Shown here piece after piece: positions 43,888 to 53,185 of a stretch of 64,000 bases of DNA. The translations under genes were made by a program, and so were the position numbers. The notes beneath the pieces are model-generated. The model was not told the origin of the DNA and made no database searches. It was given only the letters and a program-made list of their open reading frames with translations. The first letter of the stretch is position 1. The number at the start of each line of letters is the position of its first letter. Source of the DNA: QHCE01 sp041743105 (lineage in GTDB: Bacteria > Actinomycetota > Actinomycetes > Mycobacteriales > QHCE01); the NCBI GenBank assembly GCA_041743105.1, contig JBGTNI010000073.1:17286-81285 (forward strand). The letters run 5' to 3'.

Positions 43888-45519
43888 CTAGCCGGCGCTG
43901 TCGTCGGTGGATTTCCCGCCTCGGGTACGCCGCCGGGGTCGACGACTATCGTCCTCTCGTTTCTCCGAGCCGCGGGAATCGGAGAAACGAGACTCGCCGG
44001 ACCCAGACGCCGACCGAACCTGTCCACCGTGGGTCCGGGATCGTCCGTGACCGCTGCCCCGGTTCGTTGGCCGGCTCGGCCTGCCACCGTTACGCGCCGG
44101 CTCATCATCGGTGGCTTCCGCGTCCAGCCCGGCGCGCACCTGATTGCGACGCGGCAGTCTTCCCGTGGTGCGATCCGGAATGTTCAGCTCACGGTGAAGG
44201 TGCTCAGACGTGGAGTAGGTCTCCATCGGTTCCGGAAACGGAAGCCCCAGGGCTTTGTTGATGAGCTGCCACCGGTGAAGTTCGTCCCAGTCCACGAAGG
44301 TGACCGCGGTGCCACTAGCTCCGGCACGTCCGGTTCGACCGATTCGGTGCACGTAATTCTTTTCGTCCTCCGGGCACTGGTAGTTGATCACGTGCGTGAC
44401 GCCGCTGACGTCGATGCCACGAGCAGCGACATCGGTGGCGACAAGCACGTCGACCTTTCCCGAGCGGAACGCCCGCAGACCCTGCTCGCGTGCGCCTTGG
44501 CCGAGATCGCCGTGGATGGCCGCGGTTGCAAAGCCACGCGTCGCCAGCTCATCGCTGACCTTTTGTGCTGTGCGTTTAGTACGGCAGAACACCATCGTCA
44601 GCCCGCGTTCGTCGGCTTGCAGAATTCTCGCCAGTACCTCGATTTTGTCCATGGGATGTGCTCGATACACGTGCTGGTCCGTGGCGGGAACGGTGCGACT
44701 TTCGCCCACGTTCTCGGCGCGAATGTGGACTGGACGGTGCATGAAGCGCCGCGCGAGGGTGACGATCGGGTCGGGCATCGTGGCGCTGAACAACATGGTC
44801 TGGCGGGGGCGGCGGGTAGCGTCGGGAAGCATTGACAGGATGCGCTCGATGTCGGGCAGGAAGCCCAGGTCGAGCATCTCGTCCGCTTCGTCGAGCACCA
44901 GAATTTCGATCTCGCCGAGCTTGAGATGACCCTGGTTCACCAGATCCATTAGGCGTCCTGGCGTGCCGACGATGACGTCGGCGCCACGGCGCAGCCCATC
45001 GATTTGGGGCTCGTAGGCCCGTCCGCCATAGACGGGCTGAACGCGCATGCCCCGATTAGCTCCGGCTACACCGAGGTCCCGCGTGACCTGCACACATAGT
45101 TCTCTGGTGGGAACAATGACCAGCGACTGCGGGAGGCTTCCGGCTTTATCGCCAGTGGCCTTGATGCGTTGTAGGAGTGGAATCCCGAAACCGAGAGTCT
45201 TCCCGGTCCCGGTGCGCGCCTGGCCGATGAGATCGCTGCCTGCCAACGCAATGGGCAGGGTCATCTCCTGGATGGCGAACGCACGTGTTATTCCGGCGCC
45301 CTCCAGCGCTGCCACGATGTCGGGGTCCACGCCGAGTTCGGAGAACAGGGGCGCTTGATCGGAGACAAGAGCGCGAGCCGCGAGATCCAACGCGGCAGAG
45401 GGTTCGGTTTCAACCGTGGCGCGATCATCGGGTTGCGACCTATGTGTTTGCGCAGGTGAAGCTTCTATGAGGTCGTGCGGTGAATTACTCAGGACTGCAA
45501 GCCTTTCAGCTGCCCACAA
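43888..45519 (-). CDS. rhlE: DEAD-box RNA helicase (RhlE-like)
   Basis: This is a 543-aa helicase of the Rv3211 type. Motifs in order: Q-motif region FAIQEMTLP, I ARTGTGKTL, Ia PTRELC, Ib TPGRL, II VLDEADEM, III SATMP, IV MVFCRTKR, V ATDVAARGIDV and VI HRIGRTGRAG. A long charged, Arg/Ser/Gly-rich C-terminal tail (from about residue 455) would bind RNA. The start is unsure: the frame opens at TTG 45519 and no good ATG/GTG lies before the Q-motif. In M. tuberculosis rhlE is also close to the DUF3107 gene. Confidence 0.93.
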   Translation of the reverse strand: MWAAERLAVLSNSPHDLIEASPAQTHRSQPDDRATVETEPSAALDLAARALVSDQAPLFSELGVDPDIVAALEGAGITRAFAIQEMTLPIALAGSDLIGQARTGTGKTLGFGIPLLQRIKATGDKAGSLPQSLVIVPTRELCVQVTRDLGVAGANRGMRVQPVYGGRAYEPQIDGLRRGADVIVGTPGRLMDLVNQGHLKLGEIEILVLDEADEMLDLGFLPDIERILSMLPDATRRPRQTMLFSATMPDPIVTLARRFMHRPVHIRAENVGESRTVPATDQHVYRAHPMDKIEVLARILQADERGLTMVFCRTKRTAQKVSDELATRGFATAAIHGDLGQGAREQGLRAFRSGKVDVLVATDVAARGIDVSGVTHVINYQCPEDEKNYVHRIGRTGRAGASGTAVTFVDWDELHRWQLINKALGLPFPEPMETYSTSEHLHRELNIPDRTTGRLPRRNQVRAGLDAEATDDEPARNGGRPSRPTNRGSGHGRSRTHGGQVRSASGSGESRFSDSRGSEKREDDSRRPRRRTRGGKSTDDSAG

Positions 45520-45644
45520 TGGGACTTAGAGCCGCCCCGCCCTGTGGCGGTAGCTAGCTAGGAGGCGGGCCGAGAATTCACAGCCCGTACTAACAGTGTA
45601 CGCGACCAACCGACTAGAAGCACCGCGACCGGCAAATTGGCGGC

Positions 45645-45929
45645 TCACTGATATGGCGGCTGTTGGTAGCGGTGCTGGTGGCGTCGGGCGTCGGCTCGCA
45701 TCACGGCAGCCACAATCGTCACCAGCACCGCAGAGATGGCTATGGCCAGGGCCCACCGCACCAGGTCGTGAAGGTCAGCCAGTTGCCCTAAGTAACTTCC
45801 GCCGACTGCTCCGACGATGCCTAGCAGTACCGTGAACAACACTCCGATGGGCTGGTAGCCCGGCACGACGAGCCTAGCTAGTGCCCCGATTAGAGCGCCG
45901 ACGATCAGCAGCGTGCAGATCTCACCCAT
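45645..45929 (-). CDS. GlsB/YeaQ/YmgE-family membrane protein
   Basis: This 94-aa protein has the glycine-rich helices of the transglycosylase-associated/GlsB family: LLIVGALIGALARLVVPG, IGVLFTVLLGIVGAVGGSYLG and an actinobacterial third helix (AIAISAVLVTIVAAVM). Members are linked to envelope stress. I chose ATG 45929, which begins the first helix; the frame is open to 46004. Confidence 0.9.
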   Translation of the reverse strand: MGEICTLLIVGALIGALARLVVPGYQPIGVLFTVLLGIVGAVGGSYLGQLADLHDLVRWALAIAISAVLVTIVAAVMRADARRHQHRYQQPPYQ

Positions 45930-45960
45930 GGTGTCGTTCCCGCCAGCGTCGGAGTAGGGA

Positions 45961-46188
45961 CTAGGAAGCGCTGAAACCAACGCGCCGTGCCTGCGTCTCG
46001 GCAATTTCGACGTATGCGAGCTTGTTGATAGGGACTACAACCCGACGGCCTCGCTCGTCGAGCAGCGTCAATAGGCCATGGTCGGCGGCAAATGCTTCGG
46101 CGACCGCTTTCTCGACGTCCTCGGGCGACTGCTCGCTCTCCAACACGAGCTCGCGTGGCGCGAACTGAACACCGATCTTGACCTCCAC
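45961..46188 (-). CDS. DUF3107 protein (TB9.4-like)
   Basis: This 75-aa protein begins EVKIGVQFAPRELVLESEQ and ends KLAYVEIAETQARRVGF, a good match to DUF3107 (Rv3208A type) of actinobacteria. Function unknown. GTG start at 46188 with AAGGAG 7 bases upstream. Neighbour of rhlE as in M. tuberculosis. Confidence 0.9.
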   Translation of the reverse strand: MEVKIGVQFAPRELVLESEQSPEDVEKAVAEAFAADHGLLTLLDERGRRVVVPINKLAYVEIAETQARRVGFSAS

Positions 46189-46257
46189 GTGCCGTCTCCT
46201 TCTACCGCTTCTACCGCCAGGTATCGCCCGAGTTCCTAGGTTAGCGGAGCCGCGCAC

Positions 46258-46457
46258 GTCAGTGCGTACCGCGCCCGGCTAGCCAGCTGTATCGAGAAGG
46301 TCAATCACTAGAAGGTTTCCAGCTTTTCTTTCTGAAATGTCGCAATTGGCGAAGGCTTTGAGGTTACGGTAAAGCGCGGGTGTGGTGAGCAGTGAAGTGT
46401 CGAGTGAAATCGTCTTCTTTGTGGTAGTTAATCACTAATCAGACAAAAGGCGCGGTG
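46258..46457. other. AT-richer promoter region of the second HTH regulator
   Basis: No gene. The words TCAATCACTAG and TTAATCACTAATCAG recur about 120 bases apart and may be regulator half-sites. Base composition is less GC-rich than the surroundings, like the gene that follows. Confidence 0.4.
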
Positions 46458-47930
46458 ATGGTGGGTATACGTAAGGGTGCAAGGTCCGAACGCAAGAATC
46501 GGATCTTGATGGCGGTTCTTGAGGAGTTAGGTTGGTCGCAAGTTAAGTTGGTGGCCGAGGTTTGCGCCTATATGGGGCAAGGGTATATCAGTCGTTCCAC
46601 GGTGTCTGAGTGGGTGAGTCAGGGGCGGGTGCCTCGCGATCCGTTGCCTGCTGTGGTGGCTCATGTGCTTTCGGATGCTGTGGGTAGGAAAGTCACGGCC
46701 GCTGATTTATGGCAGAACGTCACTAGAGAATCATCGCTGTGGATATCGGCGGACCATGGTCTGAAAATGTCGTGGGATGATCAGAGTGTGATAAATCTAG
46801 CCGATGATTGGATCGCCAATGCGGGTGAAGCAATGAATTCCGACCGCCGTCACTTCATGGCTCTTTCTGGAGCAGCATTGACGCTACCAGCGGTGAGTTT
46901 TTTGGAAAATCGGCCAGCGGAAGCTTCGGCTGAGCTTCCGAAAAACGTTGGTACTGTTGGTTCCATGAAGGTTACCCCTTCTATGGTTGACGTGTTGGAA
47001 TCAACAATTAGGGAAATAGAAGTTCTTGATGACCACGAGGGTGGGGATGGCAATAATCTACGCTTCGTGCATAGTATTTTTAGTACCATAGCAGGCTATG
47101 TAAGGTCAGACAATTTTGCAGATAGTCGCACCCGGCAGCGTGTGTTAACCGCGTGGGCACAGGTATGCCGTATCGGTGGCTTTATGGCCTTCGACGCCGG
47201 ATGTCACGGTTATGCTCAGCGGCTTTTCCGAACCGGTTTGCAGGTTACCCATAATACTGGAGATCGACAGTTAGGCGCACACATTCTGGTGCACCTAAGT
47301 CAACAAGCTGTATATCGAGGATACGCTAAAGACGCAATTCATCTCGCTGAGGCGGGTATGGAGACGGCTAAAGGTACGAGCCTAGCTGTTCGAGCGTTAA
47401 TTAACTGGGAATACGCTCGAGCTCAGGCAGCAATGGGCAATGTTTATGCTTGTCAAGCTGCTATGGAAAAGGCCCGAGATCTTGTCGACTCCCCGAATAT
47501 GTTGGCAACCAGACCCTCGTATTTATACTGGTTGAATGCGGAGATGATGGAATCAAACAATGGCCACAGCCTTCTCACCTTGGCGCAGGTGAGTTCTCGC
47601 CATACTCGCCGCCTAGTCACTGAGGCCGAGAAGCTTCTGACTCCCTACATGGCAAGCACCAGCGACTTTCGACGCGAATTCTCACGCCAGGTACTTCTTC
47701 GCGGTTCTTGGTTGGCCCGCGGATACCTGTGGTGTGGTGAGCTGGAACAAGCTGTGCAGACGGGGAGGACCCTACTGGAGCTGGTTCCGTCAGTTCGCTC
47801 CCACCAGGCTATAACCGTACTTCGCCGTCTGAGCAGCGAACTGGTGCAATACCGCAGTGCCCAGCGCACCCCCTACGTTGCCGAATTTTCGGAAAACCTG
47901 CAGCGTTCCCTCGCAACCGCTGCCGTATAA
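46458..47930 (+). CDS. HTH transcriptional regulator with helical-repeat sensor domain, paralogue 2
   Basis: This 490-aa protein is closely related to that at 11768-13342, most of all in the DNA-binding segment: LEELGWSQVKLVAEVC, SRSTVSEWVSQGRVPRDPLP and HVLSDAVGRKVTAADLW. The C-terminal part again looks like TPR-type helices (QAVYRGYAKDAIHLAEAGME, ARAQAAMGNVYACQAAMEKA). It lacks the disordered N-terminus of its paralogue. The coding sequence is visibly richer in A and T and in non-preferred codons than its neighbours, suggesting acquisition by transfer. ATG 46458 follows an in-frame GTG. Confidence 0.78.
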   Translation: MVGIRKGARSERKNRILMAVLEELGWSQVKLVAEVCAYMGQGYISRSTVSEWVSQGRVPRDPLPAVVAHVLSDAVGRKVTAADLWQNVTRESSLWISADHGLKMSWDDQSVINLADDWIANAGEAMNSDRRHFMALSGAALTLPAVSFLENRPAEASAELPKNVGTVGSMKVTPSMVDVLESTIREIEVLDDHEGGDGNNLRFVHSIFSTIAGYVRSDNFADSRTRQRVLTAWAQVCRIGGFMAFDAGCHGYAQRLFRTGLQVTHNTGDRQLGAHILVHLSQQAVYRGYAKDAIHLAEAGMETAKGTSLAVRALINWEYARAQAAMGNVYACQAAMEKARDLVDSPNMLATRPSYLYWLNAEMMESNNGHSLLTLAQVSSRHTRRLVTEAEKLLTPYMASTSDFRREFSRQVLLRGSWLARGYLWCGELEQAVQTGRTLLELVPSVRSHQAITVLRRLSSELVQYRSAQRTPYVAEFSENLQRSLATAAV

Positions 47931-47996
47931 GGTCGCTTCGGTGGCCTTGGCGATGCCTGTCGTGGGCCCCCTGGGCACTATGAAGGTGAGAGCGGC

Positions 47997-48596
47997 ATGA
48001 TGATGTGGTTGACGGCCGACCCGCAGGCGAACGAGCTGCTGACGAAGAATTCGTTCGCGCTGCTCCTGGGTATGCAGCTTGATCAGCAGGTTCCGATGGA
48101 GAAAGCCTTCAGGGGACCGTACGATCTGGCACGGCGAATGTGCGCGACTGGTGTCTGCGCTCGCGTGGACGAACTACGAGCGGACTTGGTCGCGGGCATT
48201 CCCATAGCCGATCTCGCGGAGCTGTTTCGCGCGAAGCCGGCGCTGCATCGGTTCCCGGAAGCGATGGCTAAACGGGCGCATCAACTGTCGGTGCTGTTAT
48301 GCGAGCGGTACAGCGGTGAGGCCGCGCGATTGTGGGATGAGGCGGACTCCGGGGAGCAGTTGCTGTCGCGGCTGCGTGAGCTGCCCGGTTTCGGAGACGG
48401 AAAGGCACGCATCTTCCTCGCGATGCTGGGTAAGCAGCGTGGGGTACGCCCCCGAGGTTGGCGAGAAGCTTCGAAGCCGTTCGGTGCGGATGGCTCAGCA
48501 ATGTCGGTCGCCGATATCACCGACGAGCAGTCACTCGCTAAGGTCCGGGAGTACAAGAAGGCCGCTAAACAACGGGCCAAGCAGGCTCTTTCGTAG
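47997..48596 (+). CDS. HhH-GPD-type base excision repair protein
   Basis: This 199-aa protein has LTKNSFALLLGMQLDQQVPM at the N-terminus and the helix-hairpin-helix LRELPGFGDGKARIFLAMLG. The family is annotated as an uncharacterised HhH-GPD DNA glycosylase of actinobacteria. Part of the glycosylase core is reduced, and the catalytic residue cannot be seen for certain. It ends in a basic tail (EYKKAAKQRAKQAL) that could bind DNA. Confidence 0.85.
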   Translation: MMMWLTADPQANELLTKNSFALLLGMQLDQQVPMEKAFRGPYDLARRMCATGVCARVDELRADLVAGIPIADLAELFRAKPALHRFPEAMAKRAHQLSVLLCERYSGEAARLWDEADSGEQLLSRLRELPGFGDGKARIFLAMLGKQRGVRPRGWREASKPFGADGSAMSVADITDEQSLAKVREYKKAAKQRAKQALS

Positions 48597-48618
48597 CGGC
48601 TCCCGTATGTCGTCGGGT

Positions 48619-49452
48619 CTAGTTTCTGTGGGGGAGGATGAGTTCGCCGCGGGCTTCGTAGACGGTGAGTGGGTGGGATGGGCTGGTGGCTTGGATGGAT
48701 CCGGCGATGTCGGTCCAGTCGCCGCCATTGACCGAATATTGACCGTTGAACACCACGGTAAGGGTGGTGTTGAAGGTTCCGGTGTCGGCGTAGCGGTGGG
48801 TGTTTTTGTAGTTTTTATCTACGTCGCGGAGGGTTTTGGTCAGTTCTGGATTGTGAGGTCTTCCTGGGTCGGTGGTGGTGATGGTTTTCCCGTCGCCGAA
48901 GTTCCAGCGATATTTCACCGGAATGAATTTGAGTCGCACGTTCGCCACTGTGATATCGGTCGGTTCTTCGTAGGCTTTTACTTCGCTCCAGTAGATGTTC
49001 GGGAAGTTCGCTAACGTCGTCGTACGCGGCGCGATAGTCGGCAGGGACACTTTCACCGTGCTCGTATGGAACTCCTGGATTGCAAGAGACTGAATGCTCT
49101 GGTCCGGTAGACCGCAGAACGTCTCAACGTCCCTTGGGTTGAGCGCAGAGTCCCGTTCGATTCGTATGTACTCGCGATCACCGCCTTCACATGGGTACGA
49201 TTTACAGGCACCGTTGGGAGTGAAGCCGTTGCATAGCGGAAACACCTCGACGATTCTGTCTGTAGGCCCAGCAGCGCTAGGTGGTCGTGGAGCATTAGAC
49301 TTAGTGTTTTCATCGTGTAGATCGGCATAGGTATCTACCCGTTTTCCGCGACCCTGAGTTTTCACGTCAGGTGCCGGTTCAGCCAAGGCTGGGGAGGTAG
49401 CGGCAACGCAAAGTGCTACTACGGCTGCCAACAACCGCATCTGCATGGTCAT
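48619..49452 (-). CDS. Secreted PKD-domain protein
   Basis: This 277-aa protein has a Sec signal peptide (MRLLAAVVALCVAATSPALA), a linker, a region with cysteines in PLCNGFTPNGACKSYPC, and a PKD-like domain with YRWNFGDGKTITTTDPG and HRYADTGTFNTTLTVVFNG. PKD domains mediate protein or carbohydrate contacts outside the cell. It is the last gene of a minus-strand cluster with a TadE-like gene and a DUF6318-like gene, which it overlaps (ATGA). ATG 49446 is a second possible start. Confidence 0.88.
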   Translation of the reverse strand: MTMQMRLLAAVVALCVAATSPALAEPAPDVKTQGRGKRVDTYADLHDENTKSNAPRPPSAAGPTDRIVEVFPLCNGFTPNGACKSYPCEGGDREYIRIERDSALNPRDVETFCGLPDQSIQSLAIQEFHTSTVKVSLPTIAPRTTTLANFPNIYWSEVKAYEEPTDITVANVRLKFIPVKYRWNFGDGKTITTTDPGRPHNPELTKTLRDVDKNYKNTHRYADTGTFNTTLTVVFNGQYSVNGGDWTDIAGSIQATSPSHPLTVYEARGELILPHRN

Positions 49453-50120
49453 CCTCGTTCCTTGAGTGATCCCCCGTGGATTTTCCAGGCACCGTTGTCG
49501 AAGGACAGCTCTAACTCGAACAGGCTCGGTGGGTCGGCTGCGATCTCTCTCACCACGCGTCCGTCTGCTGTAAGGTGTCGTCCCGCGTTTCGTTTAATGC
49601 GTATTTCGATCCGCCCGCGCGGCCGGCCCTCGCTGCCCGCGTACACCGCGCCGCCGGTAGCCGAGACCACGGTGTACGCGCCGCCCTCTAGGTAGCTGCC
49701 GTTTACAGTTGCGTCTTCGACATCGTCGAGCAGTCCCCGACACACGGCACAAAGTTCCAGGTCATACACCTGCTTCAATGGCGTCACATCCCCGGTGCGT
49801 TGCCCGTAATTGATCGCATCGGTCTCGTACCGAGCTGTCGCTTCCACGCCTTCACGGGTTGGCTCAGACACCTCGTCGGGAAGTTCGGGTGGTTTCTCCG
49901 TAGGGCGCGGTGGCGTGGCGGTGGTGGGTTCGCCGCTGGCGGTGTCGCGGGGGCGGGCAGGCGAATCGTCGTTATCGTTGAGGTAGAACGGTAACCAGCC
50001 TGCCAACCCGATGCCCACCGCTAGCACTATCACGGCGACGATGGTGGGAACACGCTCGCGCCACCACCAGCCTTGCTTCCAGCCAGGCTTGAGCTTCACG
50101 TCTGGACCCAGAAAACTCAT
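49449..50120 (-). CDS. DUF6318-like membrane-anchored protein
   Basis: This protein of about 223 aa has one N-terminal membrane helix (VPTIVAVIVLAVGIGLAGWLP), a Pro/Glu-rich linker, and an extracytoplasmic domain with YETDAINYGQRTGDVTPLKQ and CAVCRGLLDDVE, as in DUF6318. The end (LFELELSFDNGAWKIHGGS) has an NTF2-like look. Function unknown. It precedes and overlaps the PKD gene. I chose ATG 50120 though the frame opens at 50168. Confidence 0.8.
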   Translation of the reverse strand: MSFLGPDVKLKPGWKQGWWWRERVPTIVAVIVLAVGIGLAGWLPFYLNDNDDSPARPRDTASGEPTTATPPRPTEKPPELPDEVSEPTREGVEATARYETDAINYGQRTGDVTPLKQVYDLELCAVCRGLLDDVEDATVNGSYLEGGAYTVVSATGGAVYAGSEGRPRGRIEIRIKRNAGRHLTADGRVVREIAADPPSLFELELSFDNGAWKIHGGSLKERG

Positions 50121-50175
50121 ATCGAGCAGATTAGCCGTTTCGGTTCCGCCGCCGCATCGTTTGTCCACAGCTTCG

Positions 50176-50676
50176 TCATTCGACGATGCTGGCCTCTGAT
50201 GTCGGCTTCGACACTGGGGAACGGATCGCGCTCACCGCGTCCCGTTCCACCCCGCCGCCTTTGCCGAAGACCGTCCCAAACGGCACCTTCACCTTCGTGT
50301 GACACTTCACCGTCGCCACACCGCCATCGGACGTTCCCACCATTTGCAGGCCGGGATCGTGGGAGAAAAACCTCACCCGATGCGCTTCCACCGCGGCGGC
50401 CACCGCTTCCGGTGACAGCGGCAAAGCCTGCTCTGGCGGCACGCCATCGGCGTACACCTTGTTCGGAGACACCTCCGAGGCCACCGCGGCCGCCGTCTCA
50501 TCGCACACGCCCTGCAGATCCCGCTGGGCGATGAACGCCCCTGTCGCCGCCATCATGCCCATCAGCATCAACACCACGATCAGTACAAACACCGTGATCA
50601 ACGGCAACATACTCCCGCCATCACCCCGGATTCGAAATCCGACGTAGCTATCGGGCGCTGTTCCATAAACCGGCAT
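50176..50676 (-). CDS. TadE/TadG-like pilus-assembly or secretion protein
   Basis: This protein of up to 166 aa has the TadE-type N-terminus: a short leader with GDGGSMLPLI and a hydrophobic helix ITVFVLIVVLMLMGMMAATG followed by QRDLQGVCDETAAAVA. Such proteins are minor pseudopilins of the Tad system, but no tadA/B/C genes are in the window. It heads a minus-strand cluster with the DUF6318-like and PKD proteins, which suggests a shared surface role. Start uncertain. Confidence 0.75.
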   Translation of the reverse strand: MPVYGTAPDSYVGFRIRGDGGSMLPLITVFVLIVVLMLMGMMAATGAFIAQRDLQGVCDETAAAVASEVSPNKVYADGVPPEQALPLSPEAVAAAVEAHRVRFFSHDPGLQMVGTSDGGVATVKCHTKVKVPFGTVFGKGGGVERDAVSAIRSPVSKPTSEASIVE

Positions 50677-50763
50677 CCCGATCAGCGTAATGCACTAACC
50701 CGCTCTACGGCCACGTGTGCGAGGACCCGTGGACCGAGGTCAGGTCAGGCATAGAGTGGCGGC

Positions 50764-51093
50764 GTGAAGCTTCTCCGTCGATCAAACGTTGCCGCGGTCT
50801 CCATCACCGACGCCCCAGAGGCTCCAGATGTCGAATTCCGGCGCCGGCGGAGCCGATATGTCACCATGATGGCTGGGCGACTGGTATGCCTAGTGCTTGC
50901 GGCAGTGGTCATGAGTATCGATATTCCCTACGCGGGATGGTGGGCGGCGCTGTGCATCGCTGGCATGGTCGGCTTGCCGTGGGCGGCGGTGTTGATCGCC
51001 AACGACCGCGCGCCACGACGCGCATCCCGGCGCACAGCGATAGTCGATGGCGTCGCAAAGGATCTTCCCGCGGCCGACCGACCTTTGCTGTAA
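50764..51093 (+). CDS. DUF3099 membrane protein
   Basis: This 109-aa protein has ITDAPEAP and FRRRRSRYVTMMAGRLVCLV, typical of DUF3099, with two membrane helices (LVCLVLAAVVMSIDIPYAG and ALCIAGMVGLPWAAVLIA). Function unknown. It starts at GTG 50764 and is followed by the DUF3039 gene. Confidence 0.88.
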   Translation: MKLLRRSNVAAVSITDAPEAPDVEFRRRRSRYVTMMAGRLVCLVLAAVVMSIDIPYAGWWAALCIAGMVGLPWAAVLIANDRAPRRASRRTAIVDGVAKDLPAADRPLL

Positions 51094-51168
51094 ACGACAC
51101 CGCCAGTGGGCTAGAATCAGGTAACTATCGTTGCATTCGTAGGCGTCGAACAAGGTGAGGTCTGATCA

Positions 51169-51399
51169 GTGAGCACCGAGGTGCTGGAACGCTCGGAGAC
51201 TCGACAGAAAGAGTCTGACACCGGGCCGGAGATGTTTCATTACGTGCGCAAAGACAAGGTCGCCGAGAGCGCTGTCATGGGCAACTTCGTGGTGGCGCTG
51301 TGCGGTGAGAAGTTTCCTGTGACCAAGTCACCTAAACCCGGTTCACCGGTCTGTCCGGCGTGTAAGGAGATCTTCGACCAGCTGCCCGCTGGTCAGTGA
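51169..51399 (+). CDS. DUF3039 protein
   Basis: This 76-aa protein has EMFHYVRKDKVAESAVMG, VVALCGEKFPV and SPVCPACKEIFDQL; the three cysteines suggest a small metal site. DUF3039 genes regularly precede a DEAD/DEAH helicase gene in actinobacteria, as here, where its stop overlaps the helicase start (GTGA). Function unknown; it may assist the helicase. Confidence 0.92.
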   Translation: MSTEVLERSETRQKESDTGPEMFHYVRKDKVAESAVMGNFVVALCGEKFPVTKSPKPGSPVCPACKEIFDQLPAGQ

Positions 51400-53105
51400 G
51401 CGCGCCGACCCAGCAGGGTTCGGCGACGCTGAGTGCACCATCGCTACGAAGTTGGCAGCGTAAGGCGCTGGTGCAGTACCTTGCTGCCCGGCCGCGTGAC
51501 TTTCTCGCAGTTGCTACACCCGGCGCGGGTAAGACCACGTTCGCACTGCGCATCGCCGCTGAACTCCTCGCCGAAGGAACCGTTGCGGCCGTCACGGTGG
51601 TGACGCCTACCGATCACCTTAAGACGCAATGGGCTCGTGCCGCCTCCCAGATGGGTCTCGCGCTTGACCCAGCGTTCCGTAATTCCGAACGCAGAACGTC
51701 TGCCGACTTCAGCGGTATCGTCGTCACCTACGCCCAGGTGGGTTCCGACCCGGGGGTGCACCAAAGGCGTACCTTGGCGCGACCCACGTTGGTGATCCTG
51801 GACGAAATTCACCACGCGGGCGATTCCCGGACGTGGGGCGATGGGACGCGCATCGCGTTCGAGGATGCGCGACGACGGCTGGCACTCACCGGGACACCGT
51901 TTCGTAGCGACACCAATCCCATCCCGTTTGTGCGCTACGACAAAGACGCTGCCGGTCTGACCCGCTCGCGAGCGGACTCGGTGTACGGGTACGCCGATGC
52001 GTTACGCGACGGCGTGGTGCGGCCGGTGCTGTTCCTCGCGTACTCGGGTGAGACTCGATGGCGTACCAGCGCTGGCGAGGAGCTTTCGGCGCGGTTGGGC
52101 GATCCGCTCACCGTGGACGGGACCACCCAGGCATGGCGTACCGCGCTGGATCCGCGCGGCGACTGGATGCGGCAGGTGCTGGGTTCGGCCGATGCTCGGC
52201 TGAATGTGCTGCGGGGAGGCGGGATGTCCGACGCTGGCGGCCTTGTCATCGCCGGCGGTCAGGAACACGCCAGGGCATATGCGGCGCTGCTGGCCGAGCT
52301 CACCGGAGACTCGCCGACTGTGGTGCTCTCCGATGACGCAGGTGCTAGCACCAAGATCACCGAGTTCGGCGAGTCCGACCGCCGTTGGCTCGTAGCGGTG
52401 CGCATGGTCAGCGAGGGTGTCGACATTCCACGCCTGGCCGTTGGGGTGTACGCCACAAGCGTGCAGACTCCGCTGTACTTTGCTCAAGCTGTCGGACGGT
52501 TCGTGCGCACCCGCGCGGCGGGGGAGACGGCAAGTGTCTTCCTTCCCAGTGTTCCGCCGCTACTAGCCCTAGCGGCGGCTCTGGAGGTGGAGCGCGACCA
52601 TGTGCTGGAACGACCCGCCCGCGAGGAGCTGCTCGATGACGCACTGCTCGCGGCGGCTAACCGGGAGAACAACGAGCTAGGGGAGGAGGAGCGTTTCACG
52701 GCCCTAGAGGCATCCGCTCACCTAGATCAGCTGATCTACGATGGTGCGTCCTTCGGTACCGCTGCCGCCGCCGGTACTGTCGACGAGCAGGAGTACCTGG
52801 GGCTTCCGGGTCTACTCACAGCTGACCAGGTGGCGCTGCTGTTATCCAAACGACAACGCGAGCAGCTGGCTGCCGCTAGCGCGCCGAACGTAGGTCTCAA
52901 GCGGGAGAACACTCCATCGCTGTTCGAGCAGCGTTCCACGCTGCGGCGACAACTCAATTCGCTGGTCGGCGCCGAGCATCACCGGACAGGTCGACCGCAC
53001 GGTGCGATTCATGCCCAGCTGCGCACCGAATGTGGTGGCCCCCCGAGCCCCCAAGCCACCATCGAGCAGCTCACTCAACGCATCGCCGCCATCCGATCCT
53101 GGTAG
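51396..53105 (+). CDS. DEAD/DEAH-box superfamily II helicase
   Basis: This 569-aa ATPase has RSWQRKALVQYLAARP (Q region), Walker A ATPGAGKTTFALR, motif II ILDEIHHAGD, motif III LTGTPFRSD, and C-terminal motifs MVSEGVDIPRLAVGVYA and QAVGRFVRT. It is like the UvsW/SSL2-type helicases found next to DUF3039 in mycolata. Its role, DNA repair or RNA work, is not known. The GTG start overlaps the DUF3039 stop. Confidence 0.93.
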   Translation: MSAPTQQGSATLSAPSLRSWQRKALVQYLAARPRDFLAVATPGAGKTTFALRIAAELLAEGTVAAVTVVTPTDHLKTQWARAASQMGLALDPAFRNSERRTSADFSGIVVTYAQVGSDPGVHQRRTLARPTLVILDEIHHAGDSRTWGDGTRIAFEDARRRLALTGTPFRSDTNPIPFVRYDKDAAGLTRSRADSVYGYADALRDGVVRPVLFLAYSGETRWRTSAGEELSARLGDPLTVDGTTQAWRTALDPRGDWMRQVLGSADARLNVLRGGGMSDAGGLVIAGGQEHARAYAALLAELTGDSPTVVLSDDAGASTKITEFGESDRRWLVAVRMVSEGVDIPRLAVGVYATSVQTPLYFAQAVGRFVRTRAAGETASVFLPSVPPLLALAAALEVERDHVLERPAREELLDDALLAAANRENNELGEEERFTALEASAHLDQLIYDGASFGTAAAAGTVDEQEYLGLPGLLTADQVALLLSKRQREQLAAASAPNVGLKRENTPSLFEQRSTLRRQLNSLVGAEHHRTGRPHGAIHAQLRTECGGPPSPQATIEQLTQRIAAIRSW

Positions 53106-53185
53106 CAGGGCTTGAGACAGATTGCTCATCAGCAACGTTAGTAGCTAGCCTTGCGCAGCCTTCTGACCTGCAACTGTGCACATGC

